Source of the DNA: Planctomycetaceae bacterium UBA2671 | GTDB lineage: Bacteria; Planctomycetota; Planctomycetia; Planctomycetales; Planctomycetaceae | DNA length: 32,840 nucleotides | NCBI GenBank assembly: GCA_002359185.1 | Contig: DEML01000120.1 | Location: 128,838 to 161,677 of the forward strand | Direction of reading: 5' to 3' | In this document: positions 1 through 8,236 of the stretch, one piece after another | Layout: every line of letters begins with the position of its first letter | How positions within the stretch are numbered: the first letter of the stretch is position 1 | Program-made: the position numbers and the translations under genes | Notes under the pieces: generated by a model | Databases searched by the model: none | What the model was told of the DNA's origin: nothing | What the model saw: only the letters and a program-made list of their open reading frames with translations

Positions 1-1
1 G

Positions 2-79
2 CCTGAAGGCGAGGGTTTTAGACTCATCGCAAGGACAATAAATTCAATTCACCTTCACATTATAAAGTATGATTCATGA
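2..79 (+). CDS. C-terminal end of an unidentified upstream gene (partial)
   Basis: An open frame enters from the left edge and runs without a stop to TGA at 77-79, coding about 25 residues that end IIKYDS. Its stop overlaps the ATG of the next gene as ATGA (76-79), the usual sign of translationally coupled genes, so I read it as the tail of the previous operon member. The fragment is too short to assign a family. It could also be a chance open frame, because only 78 bases are visible. Confidence 0.45.
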   Translation, partial: PEGEGFRLIARTINSIHLHIIKYDS

Positions 80-822
80 GTATTCTCGTTTTCGGAGCGA
101 CAAGCACAATAGCGAAGTCACTGATTAAAAATCTTGTCGGCTGTGGACGTAATGTCGTGGCGGCTGGTCGGGATCGCAATAAATTGGAGCAACTTGCAGC
201 TGAATTTGGCATCCCAACTTACATTATCGATCTATCCCAACCGGAAACGTTCCAATCTGCGGTTTCATTCACTGTAGAAGAATATGGAAAACTGGACGGA
301 GTCGTGAATTTGATTGGCAGTTTGTATCTGAATAACTGTGGTCAAACGTCATTTGAAGATTGGCAGAATGTTATCAATGTGAATCTGAACTCTTGCTTTC
401 ATGTGTTAAAAGCTTCTTTGAAGCCGATGCAGAAGAGTGGGGGAGCGATCGTGTTTGTAAGTTCTGTGGCAGCTGAAATTGGGATGTCAAACCACGAAGC
501 TATAGCCGCTGCTAAAGCGGGGGTTGCTGGATTGGCACGCTCAGCCGCAGCCAGTTATTCAAATCGAAACATCCGAGTCAATTGTGTCGCTCCAGGATTT
601 ACCGTTACAGAAATGACTCGGCAAATTTGGGAAAATGATCAATCTCGACAAATTTCAGAATTGATGAATCCTCTCGGGACATTGGGGGAACCGCAGTATA
701 TTTCTTCATGCATTAGCTGGCTGCTGAATGAAGAAAACAAATGGGTTAATGGTCAGGTAATCTCAGTCGACGGTGGCATGTCTACCGTTTTGCCCAAACC
801 CAAGGCTCGGGTAAGTCTATAA
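76..822 (+). CDS. SDR family oxidoreductase lacking the catalytic tyrosine
   Basis: A 248-residue protein of normal length for a classical short-chain dehydrogenase/reductase with one Rossmann fold. The N-terminus reads VFGATSTIA (residues 5-13), a variant of the TGxxxGxG cofactor loop. The NNAG-type strand is replaced by VNLIGS (77-82). The catalytic serine lies in FVSSVAA (127-133), and VNCVAPGF (168-175) and SVDGGMS (230-236) are typical FabG-like C-terminal motifs. The expected YxxxK is IAAAK (143-147), so Lys147 is kept but the catalytic Tyr is Ile143. By family, FabG-like SDRs reduce 3-oxoacyl or other ketone substrates with NAD(P)H. Without Tyr this one may use altered chemistry or be structural. 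The ATG at 76 overlaps the preceding stop (ATGA). Function is not assigned beyond the family. Confidence 0.88.
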   Translation: MSILVFGATSTIAKSLIKNLVGCGRNVVAAGRDRNKLEQLAAEFGIPTYIIDLSQPETFQSAVSFTVEEYGKLDGVVNLIGSLYLNNCGQTSFEDWQNVINVNLNSCFHVLKASLKPMQKSGGAIVFVSSVAAEIGMSNHEAIAAAKAGVAGLARSAAASYSNRNIRVNCVAPGFTVTEMTRQIWENDQSRQISELMNPLGTLGEPQYISSCISWLLNEENKWVNGQVISVDGGMSTVLPKPKARVSL

Positions 823-892
823 CCGCTTCCACGGAATAGATATCATGTCACTCGTGTTTGAAACAAGTTTCTCAGACGTGAAACCGTGCAAT

Positions 893-1032
893 CTCCTTTG
901 ATTATCGATGAAAAGTTGCATCAAATAGAAATTGTGATTTTATTACAACTTGAAATTACACTCACTCTTTCCAACAGAATGATTACCATGCTTTAGCTCA
1001 GTATCGATTAACCTGCACGACAAGCAATACGG
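893..1032 (+). repeat. Decayed IS110-type left end, relic A
   Basis: This lies in the 338-base gap between the convergent SDR and PKS genes. It aligns base for base, with scattered changes, to the better-kept left end at 27099-27250. It shares the leading CTTTGATATCGATGAAA-like segment, the ACTCTTTC arm (964-971), an 18-base ribosome-site-to-ATG spacer and a degraded start resembling the coding sequence for LFLGIDQHAR. One base is lost in the left hairpin arm (GAAAAGT, 910-916), and a G.T pair is tolerated in the inner stem. The frame is dead. I see nothing else in 823-1160. Confidence 0.6.
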
Positions 1033-1160
1033 CAGCAACCTCTGAAAATATTCGAGTTCTGAGTTATTAGAGGTCCCAAGTCCTGCTCTCGATTGAGAAT
1101 TCGAAGTTGAATTATGGTGTTACCCGCGATCAATAATAAACGCATTCTCAATACATTTCC

Positions 1161-2264
1161 CTAATTGCGTTTTAATAATGCTGCTTCAACAGTGATGCCC
1201 GGACCAAATCCCAAAGCGACGCATGGAAGATGATTCTCTTCCTGCATCATTTGCTGGAGAATGAAGAATACAGTCGCTGAACTCATGTTCCCGTAATTTT
1301 GCAGGACGTTGTAGGAATGCCGCAATGCGTCTGCTGGCAAGTCGACTGCTTCATGGAAGGCGGTCAGGATCCTCGGTCCACCAGGGTGGACAGCCCAGCC
1401 ACGAATTTCCTCAATCGAGAGATCGTGCGTGGCAAGCCATTGACTGAGCCAGGGTCTGATCTGGTCATGAATCAGTTGCGGTAATGCAGAAGAGAGTGTC
1501 ATTTCAAATCCATGATTCCCGATCGACCAAGTCATCATTTCTGCAGAATCAGGAATGACATACGATGTTGAGGCAGCGACCCGCCAACCGGTTTCAGTTG
1601 AATGAATGGATGAGTTTGGAAATCCAACCAGCGCCATCGCCCCATCGGCAAACAACGCGTTGGCCACAATCTGATCGGCTCCTCCTTCATACTGATAGTG
1701 GAGGGTGCACAACTCCGTTGCACACAGGAGCACTGCTGCGGCCGGATTTGCTTTTGTATAGGCAGTTGCAGCCCTTAAACCATTCAGGCCGCCATGGCAG
1801 CCCATGAAGCCGACATGTGTTCTTGAGGTAAAACGATTCAAAGGCAGCTGTTCAATCAGATCGAGATCAAATCCCGGTGCATGAAAACCACTGCAGGAAA
1901 CAGTGACGAGATCAGTAATTCGATCGGCCGCCAGATTGGCCTGAGCGAGTGCCTGCTGACAAGCTTGAACAGCCAGCACAGTTGCATGTTCCTGATAAGC
2001 CTGCATCCGCTTTAACGTATCAGGCCCCTTATAATCAGGTTGCTCCTCCACGGATTCATAGAGATTTTGTCTTTTCATTAAGTCGCCACTGGATGAATCC
2101 AAAATGCAACTGTGTCGCTGCTGAACCCGCGATTTTTCATATAACTTAGGCAGCACACGACGCTCTTTATCGGTGCCGCGATACATTTTCTGAGAGATTT
2201 GAAACCGGTCTTCCATTGTGGCGACATGCTTTGGAGTCGCCGTTCCAATCGCAATTATTTTCAT
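1161..2264 (-). CDS. Type III polyketide synthase (chalcone synthase-like)
   Basis: A 367-residue ketosynthase of the chalcone/stilbene synthase fold, close to the family length of 350-400. The catalytic triad is visible: Cys156 in VGFMGCHGG, His293 in WAVHPGGPRI and Asn326 in NYGNMSSA. The GFGPG loop is at 352-356. By family, such homodimeric enzymes condense malonyl-CoA units onto an acyl-CoA starter and cyclise the chain to pyrones, resorcinols or phloroglucinols. The starter here is unknown, and a fatty acyl starter is plausible in bacteria. It is the last gene of a minus-strand operon, 41 bases after the FAD oxidoreductase, which with the methyltransferase looks like the tailoring set. 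The MKIIAIGTATP start is the canonical family N-terminus. Confidence 0.93.
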   Translation of the reverse strand: MKIIAIGTATPKHVATMEDRFQISQKMYRGTDKERRVLPKLYEKSRVQQRHSCILDSSSGDLMKRQNLYESVEEQPDYKGPDTLKRMQAYQEHATVLAVQACQQALAQANLAADRITDLVTVSCSGFHAPGFDLDLIEQLPLNRFTSRTHVGFMGCHGGLNGLRAATAYTKANPAAAVLLCATELCTLHYQYEGGADQIVANALFADGAMALVGFPNSSIHSTETGWRVAASTSYVIPDSAEMMTWSIGNHGFEMTLSSALPQLIHDQIRPWLSQWLATHDLSIEEIRGWAVHPGGPRILTAFHEAVDLPADALRHSYNVLQNYGNMSSATVFFILQQMMQEENHLPCVALGFGPGITVEAALLKRN

Positions 2265-2305
2265 CAGTACTTTCTTGGAGTATGCTCGGGATGAGTTCGT
2301 TCATT

Positions 2306-3466
2306 CTATCCGTGGATAGACCGGATAAAGGGGCGGGAAATTTGTGGGGCGATGTTGAGGAGATGGATTGCCGGTTGAATCAACCAGGGAGTATCGAGCA
2401 TTCGTTTAAGAAATTTGCAGGTGAACTGCCGTTTTCTGACCAACTTCTGGTAATGGAAATTCCAGTCCTGAACAAGTTGCGGTTGCCAATTATGAATCGC
2501 TTGACCGGCCAGGGATTGAACCAGTTCGGCGGATTCAAATGCCCAGGCCATGCCTTCTCCAGTAAACGGTTCGACATAACCTGCAGCATCTCCTAGTAAA
2601 AATGTTCGAGGGGATGCAGGACATCGCATTTGTCTAGTCATCGGCAAGGTGCCCTGCCATTGCGGATCGATCAACTTCAATCTCGAATCAAACCCCGTCC
2701 GCTCCAGCATCCCGCAGATGACTTGCGTTACTCCGCCTGCCTGCTTGATCATAGCGCGATTCAACGCAGCGGCAAGATTCAATTTTCCATCTTCGAGTTG
2801 AACCAGTCCCACATATCCAGAATGATCGACAATCATCTCGATTGTCTGACTTTCAATCCAGTTCCCAGAGTCCACAACAGCCGCGACGCCAATCTTCGAA
2901 TTCCTTTTGATGACGCTTGGAAATTCTTCATCGGAATCATGGGGAATCTCTCCTAATCCACAGCAACAGAGAACAAGTTTCGCTTCCAAAGAGACTGTTT
3001 CCTCAGGAGATTGCAGCTTTATGATCCGAGATTGATCGCTCATTTGTCCCAGGTGTGCCATGCTTCCCTGGATCAAATTAGCCCCGGCAGCGACCGCTTT
3101 TTGCAGCAAATTGTAATCGAGTTCAGACCGCGAAAGGACGACTCCCCCATCGGTTGGTAACTGCACAAATTTTTCAGCCGATTTCAGGACGAATGACTTC
3201 AAAGGAATTGCCCGGCTCAATACATCAGACAGCCCCAGATGTTCAAGCTGCCTGACAGCTCGCCCGCTCAAACAGCACCCACACACCTTAGCCCGGGGAA
3301 ACGTTTTCTTTTCGACAATTAAAACTTTAAATCCCTGGTGCGCGAGTAGAAAAGCAGATGTCGCTCCAGCCGGTCCCCCCCCAATGACAACTGCATCCCA
3401 CAACTGTGTCGCTGCTGTCGTCTTAGAAATATGTGCTATGGATTGGTTCAAACAGAAACCTTCCAC
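2306..3466 (-). CDS. FAD-dependent oxidoreductase, geranylgeranyl-reductase-like
   Basis: A 386-residue flavoprotein. The FAD Rossmann motif is VVIGGGPAGATSA (26-38), followed by an acidic ribose-binding strand end (LIVEKKTFPRAKVCG). The second FAD motif, FLLGDAAGYVEPFTGEGMAWA, lies in the last third. This pattern is typical of the geranylgeranyl reductase/aromatic hydroxylase group of group A flavoproteins, which reduce prenyl double bonds or hydroxylate aromatic rings. Position between a methyltransferase and a type III PKS suggests it oxidises or reduces the polyketide product. The ATG at 3466 overlaps the methyltransferase stop by 19 bases. An internal TTG six codons downstream (MEGFC|L) would shorten the overlap, so the exact start is uncertain by a few residues. 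Confidence 0.9.
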   Translation of the reverse strand: MEGFCLNQSIAHISKTTAATQLWDAVVIGGGPAGATSAFLLAHQGFKVLIVEKKTFPRAKVCGCCLSGRAVRQLEHLGLSDVLSRAIPLKSFVLKSAEKFVQLPTDGGVVLSRSELDYNLLQKAVAAGANLIQGSMAHLGQMSDQSRIIKLQSPEETVSLEAKLVLCCCGLGEIPHDSDEEFPSVIKRNSKIGVAAVVDSGNWIESQTIEMIVDHSGYVGLVQLEDGKLNLAAALNRAMIKQAGGVTQVICGMLERTGFDSRLKLIDPQWQGTLPMTRQMRCPASPRTFLLGDAAGYVEPFTGEGMAWAFESAELVQSLAGQAIHNWQPQLVQDWNFHYQKLVRKRQFTCKFLKRMLDTPWLIQPAIHLLNIAPQISRPFIRSIHG

Positions 3467-4146
3467 TCGAGTAAAAAACGTTCGGGCCAGAATCGATTTA
3501 TTTTCGCATCATTGAGTCCAGCTTGCTGAGCCAGTGATTTGACTTCCTGTTCCGTGAAAGCCGCTTCAACAGATCGAGGACCATCCACATGAACAATCTT
3601 CGAACGGGACAAAAGGCGTGTACCCCACCAGGCCAGCTGATAACCCCATCGGCTACGACGGAGGTCACTCACCAGAACCAGTCGCCTTGCTCTGGAGGCC
3701 ATGCTCTTTAGTAACTCAACAGCGTGCTCTTCCGGCAAATGATGTAAGAATAATGAGCAGAAAACCACATCAGCCTGGAGTGTATTATTCGGTTCCAGGG
3801 CATTTTGAATGTGAGTTTCAATTGGAATATGAGCAGCATTAAACTGACGGACCGTCGTACTAATGGCAGTCGGACTCAAATCGCAGGCAATCCACTTGAT
3901 GTTGCAACCGGTTGCATGCCCCTTTTTTGCCAGATTCAGCAGAACGTCTCCCCCACCGCAAGCGACATCCAATACGGACAGTGGTTCTTTCGTTTCCTGA
4001 GAGAGCGAGGCTAAACTCTGCCACAGAACACGCGTGCTTTGAGTCACGCGATTGATCCGCGCCAAGCCTTGCAAGGCCAGGGCATGTTCTGCAGGACCCA
4101 GACTGGGATCGTCCATCAATTCTCCTTGCAAATTTCGCCGCTTCAA
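3448..4146 (-). CDS. Class I SAM-dependent methyltransferase
   Basis: A 232-residue protein with SAM motif I as VLDVACGGGDVLL (58-70), motif II around WIACDLSP and the post-motif region VVFCSLFLHHLPEE. By family it transfers a methyl group from S-adenosylmethionine. As the first gene of the operon with the FAD enzyme and type III PKS, its likely target is a phenolic oxygen or ring carbon of the polyketide. The C-terminal segment (RSVEAAFTEQEV to the end) resembles UbiE/Coq5-like methyltransferases acting on lipophilic rings. The reading frame runs 19 bases into the next gene, so the two are probably co-translated. Upstream is a 445-base spacer that must hold the operon promoter and also contains an IS110-type relic; no clear promoter boxes were identified. 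Confidence 0.88.
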   Translation of the reverse strand: MKRRNLQGELMDDPSLGPAEHALALQGLARINRVTQSTRVLWQSLASLSQETKEPLSVLDVACGGGDVLLNLAKKGHATGCNIKWIACDLSPTAISTTVRQFNAAHIPIETHIQNALEPNNTLQADVVFCSLFLHHLPEEHAVELLKSMASRARRLVLVSDLRRSRWGYQLAWWGTRLLSRSKIVHVDGPRSVEAAFTEQEVKSLAQQAGLNDAKINRFWPERFLLEWKVSV

Positions 4147-4354
4147 ATTGATTCGAATGGAGAGACTTCCTTTATCTAACGGAGCAACATTTAATTACTT
4201 TATATTAGTCAGAACTCCCCAATATGACAGACTCTTGAAAATTAAAATCAGCATATGAGAGCCAAATCATACAAGTCAGGCATACGGATGCACTCAAACG
4301 TTTACCTGCTCCTTATTTTGGAATTTCTCAAGAGTGAATTAATTAAACACCATT

Positions 4355-4476
4355 TAATGTCAATGAAGGAGTGATTCGCAATTGCCGGGAATCACACTGA
4401 CTCCTTCTCACTTGAGTATCGTATTGCTCTTTCCCGGTATCGATCGACATGCACAATTACTGTAAATTTCGGGTCG
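4355..4476 (+). repeat. Decayed IS110-type left end, relic B (hairpin with compensatory change)
   Basis: This aligns to the left end at 27099-27250. The outer hairpin arms are GAAGGAGT (4365-4372) and ACTCCTTC (4400-4407). The other copies mostly carry GAAAGAGT and ACTCTTTC, so an A-T pair has become a G-C pair with both sides changed. The inner arms GTGATTC (4371-4377) and GAATCAC (4389-4395) are perfect. The 18-base stretch that holds the ribosome site and ATG in the intact copy is present in length but mutated (ATG is TTG), followed by a degraded GIDRHAQ-like start. It lies between the methyltransferase and the PQQ-like gene (4147-4591). Nothing else is recognised in that spacer. Confidence 0.6.
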
Positions 4477-4591
4477 TCAATCGGATCGGATTCTATAAAA
4501 TGATTCAATAGTCAATCGCAGATAAAGTTCGCGAAGTGAATCTTTTGCACTCGATTACAATGATAATGTGATCATTTGAGGAGTTCCCAAA

Positions 4592-5956
4592 TTGAAAACT
4601 AACTTGCTTCTGAATTCTTTGATGCTGCTGGTAATTACTCAAGTTTGCAGTGCTGAAAATTATCCTCAATTCCGCGGTGCGGACTCGAATGCATTGTCGT
4701 CATCCCCATTGCCAGTGACCTGGTCAGATGTGGGCGGAAATAAAAACAATATTCGCTGGAAGATTCCTCTCGCAGGCGAAGGATGGTCCCAGCCGATCGT
4801 TTGGGAAGGTCGCATTTACATGACCGCCGCCGTTCCATCCGATCCGTCCAGCAAAGACGCGACACGACCAGAGTCGAATGATGGGGGCTACGGACGCAAT
4901 CGCAACGATTTAGTAAATTTTGTCTATCAGTATCAGGTCATTTGCATTGACGCGGATAGCGGCAAAACGGTTTGGCGAAAGAGTGTCAAGGAGAGCAAAC
5001 CTCCCATCCCTCGACACAGTACTAACACTTACGCGACCGAAACACCTGTGACCGACGGAAAACGCATTTATGCATACTTCGGCATGAACGGAGTTTACTG
5101 TCTCGATATGGAAGGAAATCTCAAGTGGCAAAAAGATCTGGGTGTATACGAAATGCGAGCAGGATGGGGCACTTCAAGCTCACCCACGCTCCTCGACAAT
5201 CGTCTGTTTATTCAGGTTGACAATCAAGAACAATCCTTCCTCGTGGCCTTAGAGTCAACTTCGGGGGAGGAAATCTGGCGAGTCAAACGTGAAGAGTCGT
5301 CGCAGTATAGTAGTCCGTTAGTCTGGAAGAACTCGCTGCGGAACGAATTGATTGTCGGTGGCATGATTTATCATTCTCACGATCCCAAGACCGGGAAGTT
5401 ACTATGGAAACTGGACATGAACAAAGGACGTTCGTCTGCGACGCCAATTGCAATCGGTGATCGACTCTATATCGGCAATGAGTTTCGTAATCGGGGTGGC
5501 GAAGATGACGGCGGTGGGCGGTTGTACGCAATCAAACCCGGCGGAAGCGGCGATATCACTCCAGCCGATGATGGTCTAAGTAATGAATTCGTGCAGTGGA
5601 GGATAGATAATTCCGGCATCCAAATGGCGTCGCCCACTCACTGTGGTGGCAACTTATATTTCTTCGAACGTCGTCTTGGAATCGTTCGTTGTGTTGATAT
5701 CGAAACGGGCCGATTGGAATATGAAAGCCGCGTCCGCGGAGCCAGTGCATTTTGGGCTTCTCCGTGGTCCGACGGCAAACATCTCTATGCGATGGATTCC
5801 GACGGTAACACGCACGTTATTGCCGCTGGTGATGAACTTAACGTAGTTACTGTAAACGAACTCGAACAACAGGCATGGGGTACGCCTGCGTTCGCAGACG
5901 GTCGCATTTATATACGCACCGTCGATCATTTGTATTGCATTTCAAATCAGGAATAA
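4592..5956 (+). CDS. Exported PQQ-like beta-propeller repeat protein
   Basis: A 454-residue protein that starts at TTG. The choice rests on the strong ribosome site GAGGAG at 4578-4583, eight bases upstream, and on a clean Sec signal peptide (MKTNLLL...VCSA|EN). The mature protein opens with NYPQFRGADSNA, the usual opening of planctomycete PQQ-like propellers. Repeated blades carry W-x-K/R followed by a polar turn, such as RWKIPLAGEGW, VWRKSV, KWQKDL, IWRVKR and LWKLDM. By family the fold is a 7-8 bladed propeller, but most such proteins do not bind PQQ and serve as binding scaffolds or have unknown roles. It is a single gene with no obvious operon partner. Its 3' side runs directly into IS relics. 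Confidence 0.88.
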   Translation: MKTNLLLNSLMLLVITQVCSAENYPQFRGADSNALSSSPLPVTWSDVGGNKNNIRWKIPLAGEGWSQPIVWEGRIYMTAAVPSDPSSKDATRPESNDGGYGRNRNDLVNFVYQYQVICIDADSGKTVWRKSVKESKPPIPRHSTNTYATETPVTDGKRIYAYFGMNGVYCLDMEGNLKWQKDLGVYEMRAGWGTSSSPTLLDNRLFIQVDNQEQSFLVALESTSGEEIWRVKREESSQYSSPLVWKNSLRNELIVGGMIYHSHDPKTGKLLWKLDMNKGRSSATPIAIGDRLYIGNEFRNRGGEDDGGGRLYAIKPGGSGDITPADDGLSNEFVQWRIDNSGIQMASPTHCGGNLYFFERRLGIVRCVDIETGRLEYESRVRGASAFWASPWSDGKHLYAMDSDGNTHVIAAGDELNVVTVNELEQQAWGTPAFADGRIYIRTVDHLYCISNQE

Positions 5957-5974
5957 ACAAGCATTTGCCTCTCG

Positions 5975-6245
5975 GGCGGCTGTCGCCGAACTTTCTTAGG
6001 CGCCTGGTGAAATTGCGAGAATTTCCATTGCTCAGATTGAAGTCAAAAAATACGCCGGCTGATTGATCAAGTTGTTTGAGCGGAATTTGGCCTGAGCGGC
6101 CGTTCAATAGCTTTTTGCCAACTTCTGATAGAAATATTCTCTCGCATTTCAATGCTCGCAACTTGCTTCATGTAAGTGAAATGTTCGGAGCCTTAGCCGT
6201 GAGCTTAATACGTGCTAACTGCCCATCATTTCATTCGTTGGTAAG
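5975..6245 (+). mobile_element. Decayed 3' end of the rve insertion sequence
   Basis: This aligns to the 3' part of the element at 8237-9548 and to the copy at 21515-22178. The stretch from about 5985 to 6085 matches the last ~35 transposase codons (the region for ISIDQIEVRRYVGGLIKSFER) with frame-breaking changes. 6086-6245 matches the noncoding tail, ending in CATTCGTTGGTA, a variant of the right inverted repeat (CATTCGTTGTAC). It begins about 20 bases after the stop of the PQQ-like gene. The rest of the spacer to 6454 shows nothing recognisable. Confidence 0.6.
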
Positions 6246-6454
6246 TCCAAACAAGCTGGAACGCCCCTCGACGCATCTCAAACTTCTCGATATATTCATT
6301 TTCATGCTATGGGCCACTCTCTCGCATAATCGCTATGCCGAACTCCTCCATCTTGGCTTGGAAATCACCTGACGCTCCCATCTGAGAGAATACCTAAAAC
6401 AGCGTTACACTTTTCTGAAACTTTATAAGCCCACTGATACTGATTGGATACGCT

Positions 6455-7765
6455 ATGGCTGAACGCACGCCGTTGCTGCCCTTATTACGAACATATGTGG
6501 AACGTGACTCCACAGTTGCGGCACAGGTGCTTGAAGCGATGTCGGTACCCGACGCACAGGAGGTGATGAACCTGATGCCGCCGAGTGTCGCGGCGAAGAT
6601 TGTTCCACATCTTCAGGTGAGTTTCGCGGCGGCGTTGCTGCAAACTGCGACGCCGGAGTTGATAAAAGCCGTTCTGAAAAAGTTGGACGCCAAGCGGGTG
6701 GTGTCTCTTCTGGCGCAGCTCAACGTCGAGGATCGCGAGCGAATCGTGCCGCATCTGACGGATCAGCTTCGTTTTGAGCTCAAGGAGCAGCTTGAATATC
6801 CGGAAGACAGCATCGGAAGGATCATGACCCGACAGTTCCTGTCATTTCATCAGGACACAAAGGTACAGGATGTGACACGGAAGCTGCGTTTGTTGGCAAA
6901 GAAGCAACCGCCGGCTTCTTATGTGTACGTGGTTGGCGAAGCCGATCGGTTGGTAGGTGTGCTGAACATGTACGGACTTCTGCTGGCCTCGCCTGAGCAG
7001 CCAATTCATGATCTGATGCGTAGCGAGATTTTTGCCCTGGACGGTTTCACGTCACAGGAAGAAGCGGCTGCCGAGTTGGCGCGGCGAAAATACTTCGCGG
7101 TGCCGGTCGTCGACGGGCAGGGACATATCCTCGGGATCGTTCGTGGACAGGACCTGATGCAGGAGCTGCAACAGGATGTTAGTGAGGATTTGCTGAGGAT
7201 GGTCGGCGTCGACACTGACGAACGGCCGTTCTCGCCAATTTCATTTTCCCTGCGCAAACGCCTGCCGTGGCTACACGTCAATCTTGTCACCGCGTTTATG
7301 GCAGCTGCCGTTATAGCGATGTTTGAAGGGCTAATCGCCAAGATCACAGTGCTGGCTGTTTTCCTACCCGTGGTCGCCGGCCAGGGCGGGAACGCCGGTG
7401 CGCAGTCGCTGGCGATTGTAATGCGTGGATTGGTCATGCGTGAAATTCCCTCGCATCGCCGCAAACAACTCGTGTTGAAGGAAACCGTTCTGGGGGCGAC
7501 CAATGGTGCCGTAACCGGGCTGGTTACTGGAATACTCGCCTGGCTATTGTATGGCAACCCGACATTGGGACTGGTCGTCGGATTGGGGATGCTCGTCAAT
7601 TTGTTGTTCGCCGGTATGGCAGGCGCATCGATTCCCCTGATCATGAAATCCCTTCGCCTCGATCCGGCTCAGTGCGCTAGCATTATCCTGACCACGGTGA
7701 CCGATGTGATTGGCTTTCTAGCCTTTCTCGGTTTCGCTTTGCTGTTCCGCAATCAATTGATGTGA
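6455..7765 (+). CDS. mgtE: Magnesium transporter MgtE
   Basis: A 436-residue protein with the full MgtE architecture. The N-terminal helical MgtE_N superhelix spans about 10-115. A tandem CBS pair spans about 120-245, with RIMTRQFLS (122-130) opening CBS1 and DLMRSEIFALD (186-196) opening CBS2. Five transmembrane helices lie from about 275 to 432. Signature motifs are PVVAGQGGNAGAQS (305-318) and TTVTDVIGF (413-421), where Asp417 corresponds by alignment to the conserved pore aspartate. By family it is a homodimeric, Mg2+-gated channel for Mg2+ uptake in the inner membrane, and the cytosolic domains sense internal Mg2+. It is monocistronic, with no strong ribosome site upstream of ATG 6455. 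Its codons look more GC-rich than neighbouring genes, and it sits between relics of one insertion sequence, which hints at acquisition. Confidence 0.95.
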   Translation: MAERTPLLPLLRTYVERDSTVAAQVLEAMSVPDAQEVMNLMPPSVAAKIVPHLQVSFAAALLQTATPELIKAVLKKLDAKRVVSLLAQLNVEDRERIVPHLTDQLRFELKEQLEYPEDSIGRIMTRQFLSFHQDTKVQDVTRKLRLLAKKQPPASYVYVVGEADRLVGVLNMYGLLLASPEQPIHDLMRSEIFALDGFTSQEEAAAELARRKYFAVPVVDGQGHILGIVRGQDLMQELQQDVSEDLLRMVGVDTDERPFSPISFSLRKRLPWLHVNLVTAFMAAAVIAMFEGLIAKITVLAVFLPVVAGQGGNAGAQSLAIVMRGLVMREIPSHRRKQLVLKETVLGATNGAVTGLVTGILAWLLYGNPTLGLVVGLGMLVNLLFAGMAGASIPLIMKSLRLDPAQCASIILTTVTDVIGFLAFLGFALLFRNQLM

Positions 7766-8236
7766 TGACAGTCAGCACTGATCTCGCGAAGAGTTAGCGA
7801 ATCTACTGCCGTATCCATGAATGTGTAGCGGGTGATTGACTGGAAATAATAGAGCTCGAACCATCGAAAAAGAGCTACAGTAATCTGCAAACTGCAGTCA
7901 TGCTTGCGATTCCTTCGGTTCCGAAGTCCGATGTTTAATCTTTTAGCAAGTCCTTGGGTGTCATGTGTCTGTGGCACTAAGACCTTATGGGTAAACAGTT
8001 TAGAGCTAAAAAACACTTTCGCCGCTTTCGCGATTCTTAGTCGGCATCGAAAGTTTATAAAGTACATTTCTGTGAATTCACAAATCGCTTCGTACTTCAA
8101 AAGTCTCGAATACTAAATGTCTTTCGCGACAATCTTTCGAATTTTAAGAGACTGAATGTGGCTCTCAGAATCCTCAAATTCCACTCGTATGACCATTTCA
8201 AATTCTGCCCCAATCTGCGTAAAATCTCGCCCCCAA
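7766..8236. other. Gene-free spacer of 471 bases, no recognised feature
   Basis: Both strands between mgtE and the insertion sequence were read. A 115-codon minus-strand open frame (7753-8100) exists, but it overlaps the mgtE stop, has no ribosome site and has an Arg/Cys-rich composition unlike a folded protein. I found no IS relic, hairpin terminator or promoter that I can support. It may be decayed sequence beyond recognition. Confidence 0.4.

Noticed and set aside
7753..8100. A 115-codon minus-strand open frame next to mgtE
   Set aside because: It overlaps the mgtE stop, has no ribosome site and no family features, and its composition looks random.
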